From an uncultured Blautia sp. (lineage in GTDB: Bacteria > Bacillota > Clostridia > Lachnospirales > Lachnospiraceae), in assembly GCA_937900135.1 (NCBI GenBank), contig CALCDJ010000006.1, positions 1-40,953 on the forward strand: a stretch of DNA of 40,953 bases, written 5' to 3'. The notes beneath the pieces are model-generated. The model made no database searches. It was not told the origin of the DNA and worked only from the letters and a program-made list of their open reading frames with translations. The translations under genes were made by a program, and so were the position numbers. Positions 15,943-23,750 of this stretch are shown here, piece by piece. Position 1 is the stretch's first letter, and every line of letters starts with the position of its first letter.

Positions 15943-17334
15943 ATGGAAAGAAGAAACGCATGGCTTTCTTATACAGAAGCAGAAGAACAGGAAATGGAAA
16001 AACTGGTAAAAGATTACCGTAATTTCCTGGATCTTGGAAAAACAGAACGTGAATGTGTCACACAGATCATCAAAGAAGCAAGAAATGCAGGCTATGTTTC
16101 TCTGGAAGAAAAACTGGCAAAAGGAGAAACAGTCAAAACTGGTGATAAGATCTATGTGGAAGGCATGAAAAAAATCATTGCTCTTTTCCATATTGGTGAG
16201 GAGTCCCTGGAAAAGGGTATGAATATTCTTGGCGCGCATATTGACTCTCCACGTATTGATATCAAACAGAATCCGTTATATGAAGATTCTGATCTGGCAT
16301 TTCTGGACACACATTACTATGGCGGTGTGAAGAAATATCAGTGGGTATCCCTTCCGCTGGCGCTTCATGGCGTAATCGTAAAAAAAGATGGAACGGTAGT
16401 AGAGGTAAATATTGGAGAATCTGAAGAGGATCCTATTGTGTATATTACAGACCTTCTGATTCATCTTTCCGGAAAACAGCTGCAGAAACCGGCTGCAGAG
16501 GTTGTAGAAGGAGAAAGTCTGGATATCCTTATTGGAAGCAGACCGCTGAAGGATGTTAAGGACGAAGATAAAAAAGAAGCAGTAAAAGCAAACATTCTTC
16601 GTATCTTAAAAGAAAAATATGATGTGGAAGAGGAAGATTTCCTTTCTGCAGAATTAGAAGTTGTTCCAGCTGGAAAGGCAAGAGAATGCGGTCTGGACAG
16701 AAGCATGGTTGCAGCTTATGGACAGGATGACAGAGTATGCGCATATACTTCCTTCCTTGCTATGCTGGAAATGGATGCTCCGAAACGTACCAGCTGTTGT
16801 CTTCTTACTGATAAGGAAGAAATCGGCAGCGTAGGAGCAACGGGTATGCAGTCTCGATTCTTTGAAAATGCAGTGGCAGAGCTCATGGATGGCATGGGAT
16901 GTTATTCCGAACTGGGACTTCGCCGGGCACTGAAAAACTGCAGTATGCTGTCTTCTGATGTAAGCGCAGGCTTTGATCCGGCTTACGGCGAATGTTTTGA
17001 GAAAAAGAATGCCGCTTATCTTGGAAGAGGTATTGTGTTGAATAAGTTTACCGGAAGCAGAGGAAAATCTGGTTCTAACGATGCCAATGCAGAATATGTG
17101 GCGCGTGTAAGAAACATCTTTGATAAACACAACATTGCATTCCAGACTGCAGAGCTTGGAAAAGTAGACGTAGGCGGCGGTGGAACTATTGCATATATTG
17201 CAGCTTTATATGGCATGGAAGTAATTGACAGCGGTGTGGCTGTGTTAAGTATGCATGGACCATGGGAAGTAACCAGCAAAGCAGATATTTATGAAGCAAA
17301 GAAAGCTTATGCAGCATTTTTGCTGGAAGCGTAA
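15943..17334 (+). CDS. M18-family zinc aminopeptidase
   Basis: A 463-residue cytoplasmic metallopeptidase of family M18, which removes N-terminal residues from peptides using two metal ions. The ATG at 15943 is preferred over GTG at 15931, which forms part of the ribosome site GAAAGGTGG. Probable metal-site segments are NILGAHIDSPR (His), YGQDDRVCAYT (Asp), TDKEEIGSVG (Glu pair) and the C-terminal SMHGPWEV (His). The length matches the family. It is a stand-alone housekeeping gene with its own promoter and a strong terminator. Confidence 0.92.
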   Translation: MERRNAWLSYTEAEEQEMEKLVKDYRNFLDLGKTERECVTQIIKEARNAGYVSLEEKLAKGETVKTGDKIYVEGMKKIIALFHIGEESLEKGMNILGAHIDSPRIDIKQNPLYEDSDLAFLDTHYYGGVKKYQWVSLPLALHGVIVKKDGTVVEVNIGESEEDPIVYITDLLIHLSGKQLQKPAAEVVEGESLDILIGSRPLKDVKDEDKKEAVKANILRILKEKYDVEEEDFLSAELEVVPAGKARECGLDRSMVAAYGQDDRVCAYTSFLAMLEMDAPKRTSCCLLTDKEEIGSVGATGMQSRFFENAVAELMDGMGCYSELGLRRALKNCSMLSSDVSAGFDPAYGECFEKKNAAYLGRGIVLNKFTGSRGKSGSNDANAEYVARVRNIFDKHNIAFQTAELGKVDVGGGGTIAYIAALYGMEVIDSGVAVLSMHGPWEVTSKADIYEAKKAYAAFLLEA

Positions 17335-17368
17335 ATTTATGATTTAAGATTTGAGATCAGGTCTTGCC

Positions 17369-17413
17369 CAGGGATTCGAGTCAGATATTACTGACTCGAA
17401 TCCCTGCAATTTT
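17369..17413 (+). terminator. Terminator after the aminopeptidase
   Basis: A perfect 16-bp stem (CAGGGATTCGAGTCAG and complement) with a six-base loop, followed by AATTTT. Confidence 0.9.
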
Positions 17414-17495
17414 CCTGTCTGAAACGGCTTCAATGACCAGTTATTTGGGGAAACAAAAAAATCTGCAAAAAAATAAAAAAAAATTAAAAAAACTG

Positions 17496-17524
17496 TTGAC
17501 AAATCCTTTGCTATAGAGTAGAAT
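17496..17524 (+). promoter_or_regulatory. tRNA-Arg promoter
   Basis: TTGACA (17496-17501), a 17-bp spacer and TAGAAT (17519-17524), about 32 bases upstream of the tRNA. It lies outside the prophage, so the rebuilt tRNA keeps its native promoter. Confidence 0.9.
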
Positions 17525-17555
17525 ACTCATTGTTGCGAAGGTGATTCGCAAAGAT

Positions 17556-17629
17556 GTGCGTTTAGCTCAGCTGGATAGAGCGTTTGGCTACGGACCAAAA
17601 GGTCGGGGGTTCGAATCCTCTAACGCACG
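17556..17629 (+). tRNA. tRNA-Arg(ACG), prophage integration site
   Basis: A complete cloverleaf: acceptor GTGCGTT/AACGCAC with discriminator G17629; anticodon arm TTTGG / CTACGGA / CCAAA, anticodon ACG; T loop TTCGAAT. From 17583 onward the sequence is the phage-side copy of the attachment site, so integration rebuilt an intact gene. The remnant 3' half is at 26307. Confidence 0.97.
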
Positions 17630-17670
17630 TAGAAGCCTCTGAAATCAATGATTTCAGAGGCTTTTTGTAT
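17583..17670 (+). repeat. attL, 88-bp direct repeat
   Basis: These 88 bases are identical to 26307-26394. They run from the tRNA-Arg anticodon stem through the 3' end of the tRNA and its terminator. The flanking bases differ on both sides (G/A before, A/G after), so the repeat is exactly 88 bp. A tRNA 3' end plus an adjacent integrase is the classic arrangement for a tyrosine-recombinase element. Confidence 0.96.
17633..17665 (+). terminator. tRNA-Arg terminator, carried inside the att repeat
   Basis: The stem AAGCCTCTGAAATCA with its complement is followed by five T residues. The hairpin is part of the 88-bp att repeat, so a second copy lies at 26357-26389. It probably also shields the integrase from tRNA read-through. 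Confidence 0.9.
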
Positions 17671-17684
17671 ACCAGGAAACTAAA

Positions 17685-18683
17685 CTAGAGCTTTTGGTTA
17701 GAGTAGCCAGAACGAGAATAATAAGAACGGAAAAATACTCCATCTAGCTTATAAATATCAGATCCCATACGTTCGTATAAATTGGCAAGATGTAAATAAT
17801 TTTGTGTTGTTTCATAACTACTATGACCTAAAAATAACCGGAGAGATTCCAGATCTCCTCCACCAAGTATAAAAGAAGTAGCAAAGGTATGACGCAATAA
17901 ATGAGGTTTTAAACGTGTTAATCCTGTTTCTTTACGAATCCTGGAAAATAAACATTTCATAGCATCCAGAGAAAAAGGCTCTTCTGGATTACGAATAGAA
18001 CAAAATAAAAAATTATGTTCTGAAGTATAAGGCCGAAAAAAAGTTAAATATTTATAAAGAGGCTGCCGTAATCTTTTTGCAAGAGGAATAATTCTGTCTT
18101 TATCTCCCTTGCCGTTATAAACAATGATATAAGATTCATTAAAATTAACAGAATCTGTAGAAAGATTTACAACATCACCAGAACGTAAACCTTCATCAAT
18201 CATCAAATGAACAATACAATAATTTCTAATCCCTGTATAAGTCTTTAGATTAAAGATTCTATCAATTTCCTGAACTTCTCCATCAAAAAGCGGAACAACA
18301 AGTTTTTTTTCTGACTTGATAATCTTAAAACCTTTCATAATATCTTTTTCCATATATTCATTTTCAAAGAGAAAATGAAAAAAAGTACGAAGATCTACAG
18401 AATAGGTTCGAATAGAACGCTTGGTTATAGGCTGATTAACAGTAGGCTTTAAAGGATGAGTTTCCAATTTATTCCTGGATCGCAAAGAATTAACATAAGA
18501 CTTCAGGTCTATAGTTGTAATTTCATCAAGGGAAATATCATTAATAGATCGTCCTCGTTCTTCCTGAATAAAATTAAAAAAATAAGATAAAGTGTTTTTA
18601 TAATTTTGTATAGTTTTATCTTTACAATAAGTCTCACGATCAAATATAAATAAATCGTATCCTTGCTTTAATGATATAGACAT
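17685..18683 (-). CDS. Tyrosine recombinase (phage integrase)
   Basis: A 332-residue XerC/D-like integrase. Catalytic residues seen: Arg167 (EGLRSGD), Lys192 (GKGDKDR), His261 and Arg264 (HLLRHTFA), His287 (LGHSSYETTQ) and nucleophile Tyr296 (NYLHLA). The N-terminal SAM-like core-binding domain covers about residues 1-110. The ATG at 18683 follows GGAGG. Its stop lies 14 bases from attL, the usual place for an integrase acting at a tRNA. Most inoviruses borrow host XerCD or use a transposase; a dedicated tRNA-targeting integrase is typical of relatives in Gram-positives. The 64-bp repeat sits right in front of its ribosome site. Confidence 0.95.
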   Translation of the reverse strand: MSISLKQGYDLFIFDRETYCKDKTIQNYKNTLSYFFNFIQEERGRSINDISLDEITTIDLKSYVNSLRSRNKLETHPLKPTVNQPITKRSIRTYSVDLRTFFHFLFENEYMEKDIMKGFKIIKSEKKLVVPLFDGEVQEIDRIFNLKTYTGIRNYCIVHLMIDEGLRSGDVVNLSTDSVNFNESYIIVYNGKGDKDRIIPLAKRLRQPLYKYLTFFRPYTSEHNFLFCSIRNPEEPFSLDAMKCLFSRIRKETGLTRLKPHLLRHTFATSFILGGGDLESLRLFLGHSSYETTQNYLHLANLYERMGSDIYKLDGVFFRSYYSRSGYSNQKL

Positions 18684-18696
18684 AATATTCCTCCAT

Positions 18697-18760
18697 TGTA
18701 TCTCATTCTTTCTGCAGTAAGTTTCGGATCAGAAAGCTGCAGCCTTTAAAGTGAGATACA
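18697..18760 (-). repeat. 64-bp structured leader repeat, copy 1 (before integrase)
   Basis: It matches the copy at 23067-23130 in 59 of 64 positions. The ends are a perfect 9-bp inverted repeat TGTATCTCA/TGAGATACA; inside are CTGCAG palindromes and a possible CTTTCTG/CAGAAAG stem. On the transcribed strand its end lies 13 bases before the integrase ATG, abutting the GGAGG site. It probably acts as an RNA leader or as a protein-binding site. Confidence 0.85.
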
Positions 18761-18789
18761 CATTTTTGCTTGAACAATCAGAAAAAGTA

Positions 18790-20367
18790 TCATATAATGT
18801 CAGTAGATACTTCACCAGTATTGATATTTAAGATCTCATACTCATGAGTAACATCACTAACATAAGTTTCCGCCAGTTCACTCGCATTGAATTGGCGGGC
18901 TTTTTTCTGTTTATAGCGATAAGCATCATGAATATCATTATCATTCAACTGACAAAGTGCTTCTACACAATCCTGAATCACAGTATCCTGGTTGATTCCC
19001 CTGGTATAAATTCCCAAAGTAACAGCTGCGTTGATCACACGCTTTTTCATTATGTCACTATTTAACTTACGACAATATTGTCTAATCAGTTTAACGTCTT
19101 TATTCCGAACATTCACATCTACCATTTTACAGCTCCGCAGGGCTGACCAGAAAGCACAAAGATCCCTCCGGGATTTATTAGTATCTCCATCAGGCCGTAC
19201 CATCCGGAATACATAAAAAGTCAGATAGTCAGCAATGATCTTTCGGTTATCCAGATAATCATAAATCCGTTTTGCTGTAAGATGAGAACTATTATCCCGG
19301 AATGGTACTAGCTCATATGTCTTAGAATGTTTCCTCATAGTCTGATATTCCACATTCATGATCAAATTTACCTTAGGAGTAAGAGCATCCGCAAGTTTAT
19401 GCAGCACATCTGGAGACATGGTTACAATTCCCTCAATTACATCTTTGCATTGTTTCTTTAGGGTTAAATCTCCACCATATTCGGAATAAAATTTCAATCT
19501 CGCAGTATCCAGATATTCCCAGGAGTGTTTCCGGTAACATTCTTCATAGACATAAAAATCATAACGATTAATCAAACCATTAAACAGCCAGACTTTGAAA
19601 AACCATGGTTTATAATTCTTCTCAATCACTTCTTTACTTTTAAGATAAATACGGATAAAGATCTTATCTGAACGTTTCCCCATAGAGACATAATCAATCT
19701 CATATCCATCCGAACCTACTTTAGCTGTATGGATCAGGGCATCCTTGAACCGATCCACACGCATCTTATAGAAACTTTCCGGGGAAAAGAATTTTTCAGG
19801 ATTGCTTAAATAGTTGGAATGCCAGCAATAGTCAATTCTGTTTTCCTGGCAGTAAGCAATATGTAAACCGAAATAATCACAGAGAACCTTTACAAATTCA
19901 TAAGATCGCTCAAATGCTTCATGGACTCCATACATCCATAGCATATAAGATCGGAGTTGCACCACGATCTCACAAGTAACAGATAGGCCCCCATCAGAAC
20001 CATGAGGGACAACAGGAGCAAGAAAAAGGTCAAACCACTCCGGACATTCCAAACAAATATTGAAAAAACCAGCAAAAGACCCAGACCTAAGATTAAGACT
20101 GCAAGGAAAGCCAGGGAGAAAGACCGGGATAGATTCCCCATATTTGGATTCCAAAACAGTCTTTTTCTGAGCGAAAAAGGTACGGAGCTGTAAAACAGCC
20201 GGATCAACAGATTCATTCGTCAAATCCTCCATTAGTTTCACACTGTAATAAAAAGTATCAATGTTATGCAGGAACTTCTTCTGTTTAAAATCAAACCAGA
20301 ATGTCCTATCATCAGGAGCCAGTTCCTGAAAGATTTTTGTATGTTGTATTTCTCTTGTTTGAATCAA
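18790..20367 (-). CDS. Phage replication initiation protein (Rep, PF02486-like)
   Basis: A 525-residue protein resembling the replication initiation factor family found in RCR plasmids, MOBT elements (Tn916 Orf20) and filamentous phages of Gram-positives. Hallmark stretches are NRIDYCWHSNYLSNPEKFF (about residues 183-201) and NRYDFYVYEECYRKHSWEYLDTARL (about 268-292), where the nicking tyrosine is expected. I use the TTG start at 20367 because AGGTG lies six bases upstream and no ATG is better placed. It should nick the double-stranded origin and start rolling-circle copying. The C-terminal third is probably DNA-binding or accessory. The hairpin-rich island directly upstream is the natural origin candidate. 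Confidence 0.85.
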   Translation of the reverse strand: MIQTREIQHTKIFQELAPDDRTFWFDFKQKKFLHNIDTFYYSVKLMEDLTNESVDPAVLQLRTFFAQKKTVLESKYGESIPVFLPGFPCSLNLRSGSFAGFFNICLECPEWFDLFLAPVVPHGSDGGLSVTCEIVVQLRSYMLWMYGVHEAFERSYEFVKVLCDYFGLHIAYCQENRIDYCWHSNYLSNPEKFFSPESFYKMRVDRFKDALIHTAKVGSDGYEIDYVSMGKRSDKIFIRIYLKSKEVIEKNYKPWFFKVWLFNGLINRYDFYVYEECYRKHSWEYLDTARLKFYSEYGGDLTLKKQCKDVIEGIVTMSPDVLHKLADALTPKVNLIMNVEYQTMRKHSKTYELVPFRDNSSHLTAKRIYDYLDNRKIIADYLTFYVFRMVRPDGDTNKSRRDLCAFWSALRSCKMVDVNVRNKDVKLIRQYCRKLNSDIMKKRVINAAVTLGIYTRGINQDTVIQDCVEALCQLNDNDIHDAYRYKQKKARQFNASELAETYVSDVTHEYEILNINTGEVSTDII

Positions 20368-20397
20368 AATTGCACCTCACTTTAACATGATAAAGTT

Positions 20398-20588
20398 TTT
20401 CGGGAAAAGGCTATTTCCCGAAATTTTTTTAGAGCCGTTATCCCCAGTATTTACAAGGGTTTCCCATGAATTTTGTATGTATTTTCAGACCACGTATTAC
20501 AGGCACGTGGCAGAGATAAAAAAGGGCTGTTCTGCCCCTGCTCCACGGTCAGACGGGTCCCCCTACCCCCCGTCTTCCCATGGGGCAG
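20398..20588. other. Hairpin-dense intergenic island (candidate origin/packaging region)
   Basis: The 244-bp gap between rep and zot holds four inverted repeats: TTTCGGGAAA/TTTCCCGAAA (20398-20423, with seven T on its plus-strand side), CCACGT/ACGTGG (20490-20510), AGACGGG/CCCGTCT (20551-20575), and an enclosing CTGCCCC/GGGGCAG (20532-20588). The GC-rich part contrasts with the AT-rich phage. In Ff phages the main intergenic region with origins and packaging hairpin also lies upstream of the rep gene. Confidence 0.6.
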
Positions 20589-20611
20589 GTGCAGGCAGTC
20601 TCTTTTATCCT

Positions 20612-21226
20612 TTACTCCGGTGCTTCTAACATGAGATAAGTATCATACAGGGAATAATATTTGCGCTTACACTTAAAAAACTCACTGCCGACCTTTTCTT
20701 TCATGGGGTACCAGACTTTCACAGAAATAAAAAGTTTCGGAGTAAGGAAAAGAGCGCAAAGGAATTTACCACGGAATCCAAAGTTACTGACTTTCCGGTG
20801 AATATATTCATATTCGATCAGGCTTCGGATCTGGCGGTCGATCATCCGGTCAAACTGGGCAACTAGGATAATGTCATAACCATAATGTCTATGAAGCGTA
20901 AAAAAACTAAGCCATTTATCACGTCCTACCTTACTCCATTCCCGGGCATTGAACATCAGCTGACATTCGTCTACAACCAGGAGAAGAGAAGATTCCCGGA
21001 CTTTTTTACCCTGGAAATACTCCTGGGAAAACTGGATTAGGTATTCCGGGGTAATCTCCAGATTACTCTTATAATGAAAAAGAGATCTTCTGGCAGGAGG
21101 AATGCGGTTTAAATTAATATTGAAGTTACAAACCACAGGCCGACCTGCCCGAAGAAGATGATAAAGCCGCTCGGCCACATGAAGACTTTTACCAGAACCG
21201 GGAGTACCACTGTATAAAAAGATCAT
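20612..21226 (-). CDS. Zot/pI-like inovirus morphogenesis ATPase
   Basis: A 204-residue P-loop ATPase of the Zot (phage pI) family, which drives extrusion of filamentous virions through the cell membrane. Walker A is GTPGSGKS (7-14), Walker B is LLLVVDECQ with Asp86-Glu87, and the LVAQFDRMIDRQIR stretch is typical. It is much shorter than proteobacterial Zot proteins and has no clear membrane span or periplasmic tail; a hydrophobic patch near residues 156-170 is the only candidate. This fits a host without an outer membrane. The ATG at 21226 follows GAGGTGAGG. It is the last gene of the structural block. Confidence 0.9.
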   Translation of the reverse strand: MIFLYSGTPGSGKSLHVAERLYHLLRAGRPVVCNFNINLNRIPPARRSLFHYKSNLEITPEYLIQFSQEYFQGKKVRESSLLLVVDECQLMFNAREWSKVGRDKWLSFFTLHRHYGYDIILVAQFDRMIDRQIRSLIEYEYIHRKVSNFGFRGKFLCALFLTPKLFISVKVWYPMKEKVGSEFFKCKRKYYSLYDTYLMLEAPE

Positions 21227-21235
21227 AACCTCACC

Positions 21236-21472
21236 TCACTCAATCAGTTTGATCCACCGGGCAACCACAGACCAGAGATAAAAAACAGCTATAGCAGCAA
21301 GCCAGGCTTCCCCGATCTTAATGCAGGTACCAACAGGAACAAAGTAATTAATATATCCAAGATAAGGAAGCTGTTCAAGATTATCGATCACTGGAGCAAA
21401 CGGCGATAAAGGCAAAAGAGCCAGGATCGCAGACAGAAGTTTATCTAAAATTTCTTTCATCCATGTAAGCAT
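21236..21472 (-). CDS. 78-aa phage membrane protein (pVI-like by position)
   Basis: A small protein with a hydrophobic N-terminal half (residues 10-27) and a membrane span near 52-72, ending WSVVARWIKLIE. It sits between the pIII-like and Zot genes, exactly where gene VI lies in Ff phages, with gaps of only 4 and 9 bases. A role as a minor end-cap coat protein or assembly partner of Zot is inferred from order and topology. Sequence similarity to Ff pVI is not evident. Confidence 0.7.
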   Translation of the reverse strand: MLTWMKEILDKLLSAILALLPLSPFAPVIDNLEQLPYLGYINYFVPVGTCIKIGEAWLAAIAVFYLWSVVARWIKLIE

Positions 21473-21476
21473 AAAA

Positions 21477-23051
21477 TCACCCCTTAATCATGTGTTGTCT
21501 AGTAATCATCATCAGACCGATTATAAAAAAGACTACCTGGAAGATCCGAAGGATCTGAACAACAGATTCATAATCTTTCATATCCAACTTAAAAGTATGA
21601 TGATAATCCAAAAGTTTTTCACCAGTAAAAGGATTATTCCATTCAAAATCTACAGGAAACTCAAAAACAGGTGCCTGAGGTTCTGCTTGAAAGACCTTGA
21701 TCAGACGAATTAGATCAAAAGGAATGCAAAATGGAAAAACCTCACGAAGATCTGTTTTATAATCTTCCGGATTTAAATCTTCCGACTGATCTGGCCCTGG
21801 TGGAATTCCAGAAGGCTGGGGAACTCCGGAAGGTTGGGGAGCTCCGGAAGGTTGGGGAGCTCCGGAAGGTTGGGGGGCTCCAGAAGGTTGAGGGACTCCA
21901 GAAGGTTGAGGGGCTCCAGAAGGCTGGGGAGTTCCAGAAGGTTGAGGGCTGCCGGAAGGCTGAGGAGCTGCTGTTGGTTCAGGTTTATTATTAACAATAT
22001 GATTAGTAATAAAATTCTCAACAATAATAGGTTTACGATCTGGATCAGAAGTTCCCTGGTTATGCAAATCCTTCATTTCATCAAAAGTAGGAACACGAAT
22101 AACAGGGGGATTAGTTGTAGGAATAGAAGGTAACTCTTTATTATTGTTATAAGCATCTAAAAGATCTGGACTAACCCAAATATCTTCTTTTTTAGGTTTA
22201 TTAGCTATTGCATTCTTAGACCATTCATAACCTTCGGCAAATGTTTTAAAGTTAGGAAGATTTGTATAATAACCAGGAAAATGTGAATAATCATGAGTAG
22301 ACCCATCAACGACATCTTGATATATAAAACTACCATCTCGAAAAAGATACTTTTTAGCAGAACAAAAATAACCATCCTCTTGAGACGAAACACGAAAACT
22401 ACCTTCACCACAAAGCAAAACATAAGGTTCATAACCACGATAATTATATTTGAACTTATAACGTACAAAATAAGGATAACCAGAAGACTTAATAAAATTA
22501 GCTTCTTCGGCAGGAATACCTTTATCAACATTTTGCGGACGGCCTAAAAATTCATCCCAAAATCTTGAAGCCATTCCCTGTATACAAGCCCAGGTTGCAG
22601 CACCTACTTCCAATAAACCAGAACCAAGAGTCTTATTTTTCAAATCGTCCCAATTTAAAGGCATTTCTACATCATCTGGATTAATTGGGGGAACAGTTAC
22701 CGGAGGAGACGAAGTTGGAACTGGAGAAGGAGAAGGGCGCAAATCAGGTCTGTGATTTTTTACATAATCATCAATAGCTGCATCATACCATCTATTAAAC
22801 ATATCTTCGACTTCATCTATTTGACCTTGAGTTGCAGGCTCATCTAAAGGACTTCCCCAATCCCAATCTTTTAAACGATTATAAAGATCTGCAGTTATTC
22901 CAACACCCAATAAAAGAGAAGTTATAAATTCAATAGCACCTGCCGCAGTAATAGCGGCCGCTTTCGTTTCCTGATAATTTCCCCACATAGTACCTGCTAA
23001 GATAGATATAGTCAGTAAAACCGCAACTATCCTTTTTCTTAGTTTTTTCAC
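21477..23051 (-). CDS. pIII-like adsorption/tip protein with PQPSG repeats
   Basis: A 524-residue exported protein. It has a signal peptide (residues 1 to about 32, ending ETKAAA), an N-terminal hydrophobic/helical part, a Pro/Ser-rich linker near 105-125, a globular middle domain (about 165-330, with three Cys), nine PQPSG units of six-residue period (363-415), then a C-terminal anchor span (about 496-516). Signal peptide, receptor domain, flexible linker and C-terminal anchor match the plan of pIII minor coat proteins, which bind the host and stay in the membrane until virion release. The start is GTG at 23051 behind AAGGGGG. The receptor is unknown; the middle domain probably decides host range. 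Confidence 0.82.
   Translation of the reverse strand: MKKLRKRIVAVLLTISILAGTMWGNYQETKAAAITAAGAIEFITSLLLGVGITADLYNRLKDWDWGSPLDEPATQGQIDEVEDMFNRWYDAAIDDYVKNHRPDLRPSPSPVPTSSPPVTVPPINPDDVEMPLNWDDLKNKTLGSGLLEVGAATWACIQGMASRFWDEFLGRPQNVDKGIPAEEANFIKSSGYPYFVRYKFKYNYRGYEPYVLLCGEGSFRVSSQEDGYFCSAKKYLFRDGSFIYQDVVDGSTHDYSHFPGYYTNLPNFKTFAEGYEWSKNAIANKPKKEDIWVSPDLLDAYNNNKELPSIPTTNPPVIRVPTFDEMKDLHNQGTSDPDRKPIIVENFITNHIVNNKPEPTAAPQPSGSPQPSGTPQPSGAPQPSGVPQPSGAPQPSGAPQPSGAPQPSGVPQPSGIPPGPDQSEDLNPEDYKTDLREVFPFCIPFDLIRLIKVFQAEPQAPVFEFPVDFEWNNPFTGEKLLDYHHTFKLDMKDYESVVQILRIFQVVFFIIGLMMITRQHMIKG
21807..21965 (-). repeat. Hexapeptide-coding tandem repeat in the pIII-like gene
   Basis: Nine PQPSG units are separated by single residues (S, T, A, V, A, A, A, V, then I), an 18-bp period. 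DNA units differ mostly at third codon positions, so the repeat is maintained at protein level. Unit number could vary by slippage and change the reach of the adsorption domain, like the glycine-rich linkers of Ff pIII. Confidence 0.92.
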
Positions 23052-23066
23052 TTTTTCCCCCTTTCC

Positions 23067-23130
23067 TGTATCTCATTTTTTCTACAGTAAGTTCCTGATC
23101 AGAAAGCTGCAGCCTTTAAATTGAGATACA
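23067..23130 (-). repeat. 64-bp structured leader repeat, copy 2 (before pIII-like gene)
   Basis: It shares 59 of 64 bases with 18697-18760 and has the same 9-bp closing stem. It lies between the pVIII-like gene and the pIII-like gene, ending 15 bases before the pIII GTG and abutting its ribosome site. In Ff phages the central terminator occupies this same gap; here there is no T tract after the stem on the transcribed strand, so it is not an ordinary Rho-independent terminator. Confidence 0.85.
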
Positions 23131-23185
23131 AAAAGGGTGAGGAAAATTCCCTCCCTCACCCTGCGCAAGTCTTACTATGCTGTTA

Positions 23186-23455
23186 TCAGGCTTTGTTTGC
23201 CACTTTCTTGAATGCCTTGATCCCGAAACTTACCAGCAGAAGGGCGCCCATGATCGGAAGAGCGATAGGAAGGATCTTTCCTACCATACCAGTCATAGAG
23301 CTACCTACAGAGGTAAAAGAAGTTGTCAGGGCAGATTCCACAGCTGCAAGTCCTGTTGCTTCAGATGCAAAAACAGGAACAGCAGAAGTAACCGCAAGAG
23401 CAGCACCAGCAGCTAAAGGAACCAGTTTCTTTTTCAGATTCATCAAATTCATCAT
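23186..23455 (-). CDS. pVIII-like major coat protein
   Basis: An 89-residue precursor. A basic start and hydrophobic core form a signal peptide cut after VFA30. The mature 59-residue chain has a short acidic N-terminal part (SEATGLAAVES), a hydrophobic helix (about 61-78) and a basic tail (K80, K83, K84, K88) that would contact the ssDNA. This is the exact charge layout of filamentous phage major coat proteins, although the sequence itself is not close to Ff pVIII. The ATG at 23455 follows AGGGGA. It is followed by the 64-bp leader repeat and the pIII-like gene. Confidence 0.88.
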   Translation of the reverse strand: MMNLMNLKKKLVPLAAGAALAVTSAVPVFASEATGLAAVESALTTSFTSVGSSMTGMVGKILPIALPIMGALLLVSFGIKAFKKVANKA

Positions 23456-23472
23456 GATAAAATCCCCTTTCT

Positions 23473-23742
23473 CTAAACTTTTTTAAATATTTTCACAATC
23501 CCTAGAAAGGCAAACCCAATGATCATAAAGATGGCGCCGGAAAGGGCTCCGATCGGGATTGATGAAACCGCTATATGGTTATAGTCTTCTACAGATAAAA
23601 CCATTGTTTCTACCGTGTTCGGATCAGCAGTCACATTATCAACGAACTGATCCAGAACAGGTTCAGAAGTCGGTTGGACAATATCAGCAGGAGTATCTTC
23701 TGCTGTTTCTTCCGAACCAATCAAAAACTCATTATTTTCCAT
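23473..23742 (-). CDS. Small phage tail-anchored membrane protein A (minor coat candidate)
   Basis: An 89-residue protein without a signal peptide: a long acidic N-terminal part, one span near 62-83, and basic tail KIFKKV. The layout is like the coat protein but without a cleavable leader. The start at 23742 follows AGGTGAT; a longer in-frame reading to 23817 would overlap the upstream gene. Candidate minor coat or cap protein (pVII/pIX-like role) in the structural block. Confidence 0.75.
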   Translation of the reverse strand: MENNEFLIGSEETAEDTPADIVQPTSEPVLDQFVDNVTADPNTVETMVLSVEDYNHIAVSSIPIGALSGAIFMIIGFAFLGIVKIFKKV

Positions 23743-23750
23743 ATAATCAC

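Noticed and set aside
21807..21965. Regular short repeats that could suggest a CRISPR array
   Set aside because: The 18-bp period has no spacers and encodes PQPSG units in frame of the pIII-like gene.
21731..21994. Plus-strand ORFs across the repeat region
   Set aside because: They are repeat-driven shadow frames (VGELRK-like) with no ribosome site, opposite to a convincing gene.
23067..23130. 64-bp repeat as an ordinary Rho-independent terminator
   Set aside because: No T tract follows the stem on the transcribed strand; an A/G-rich ribosome site follows instead.
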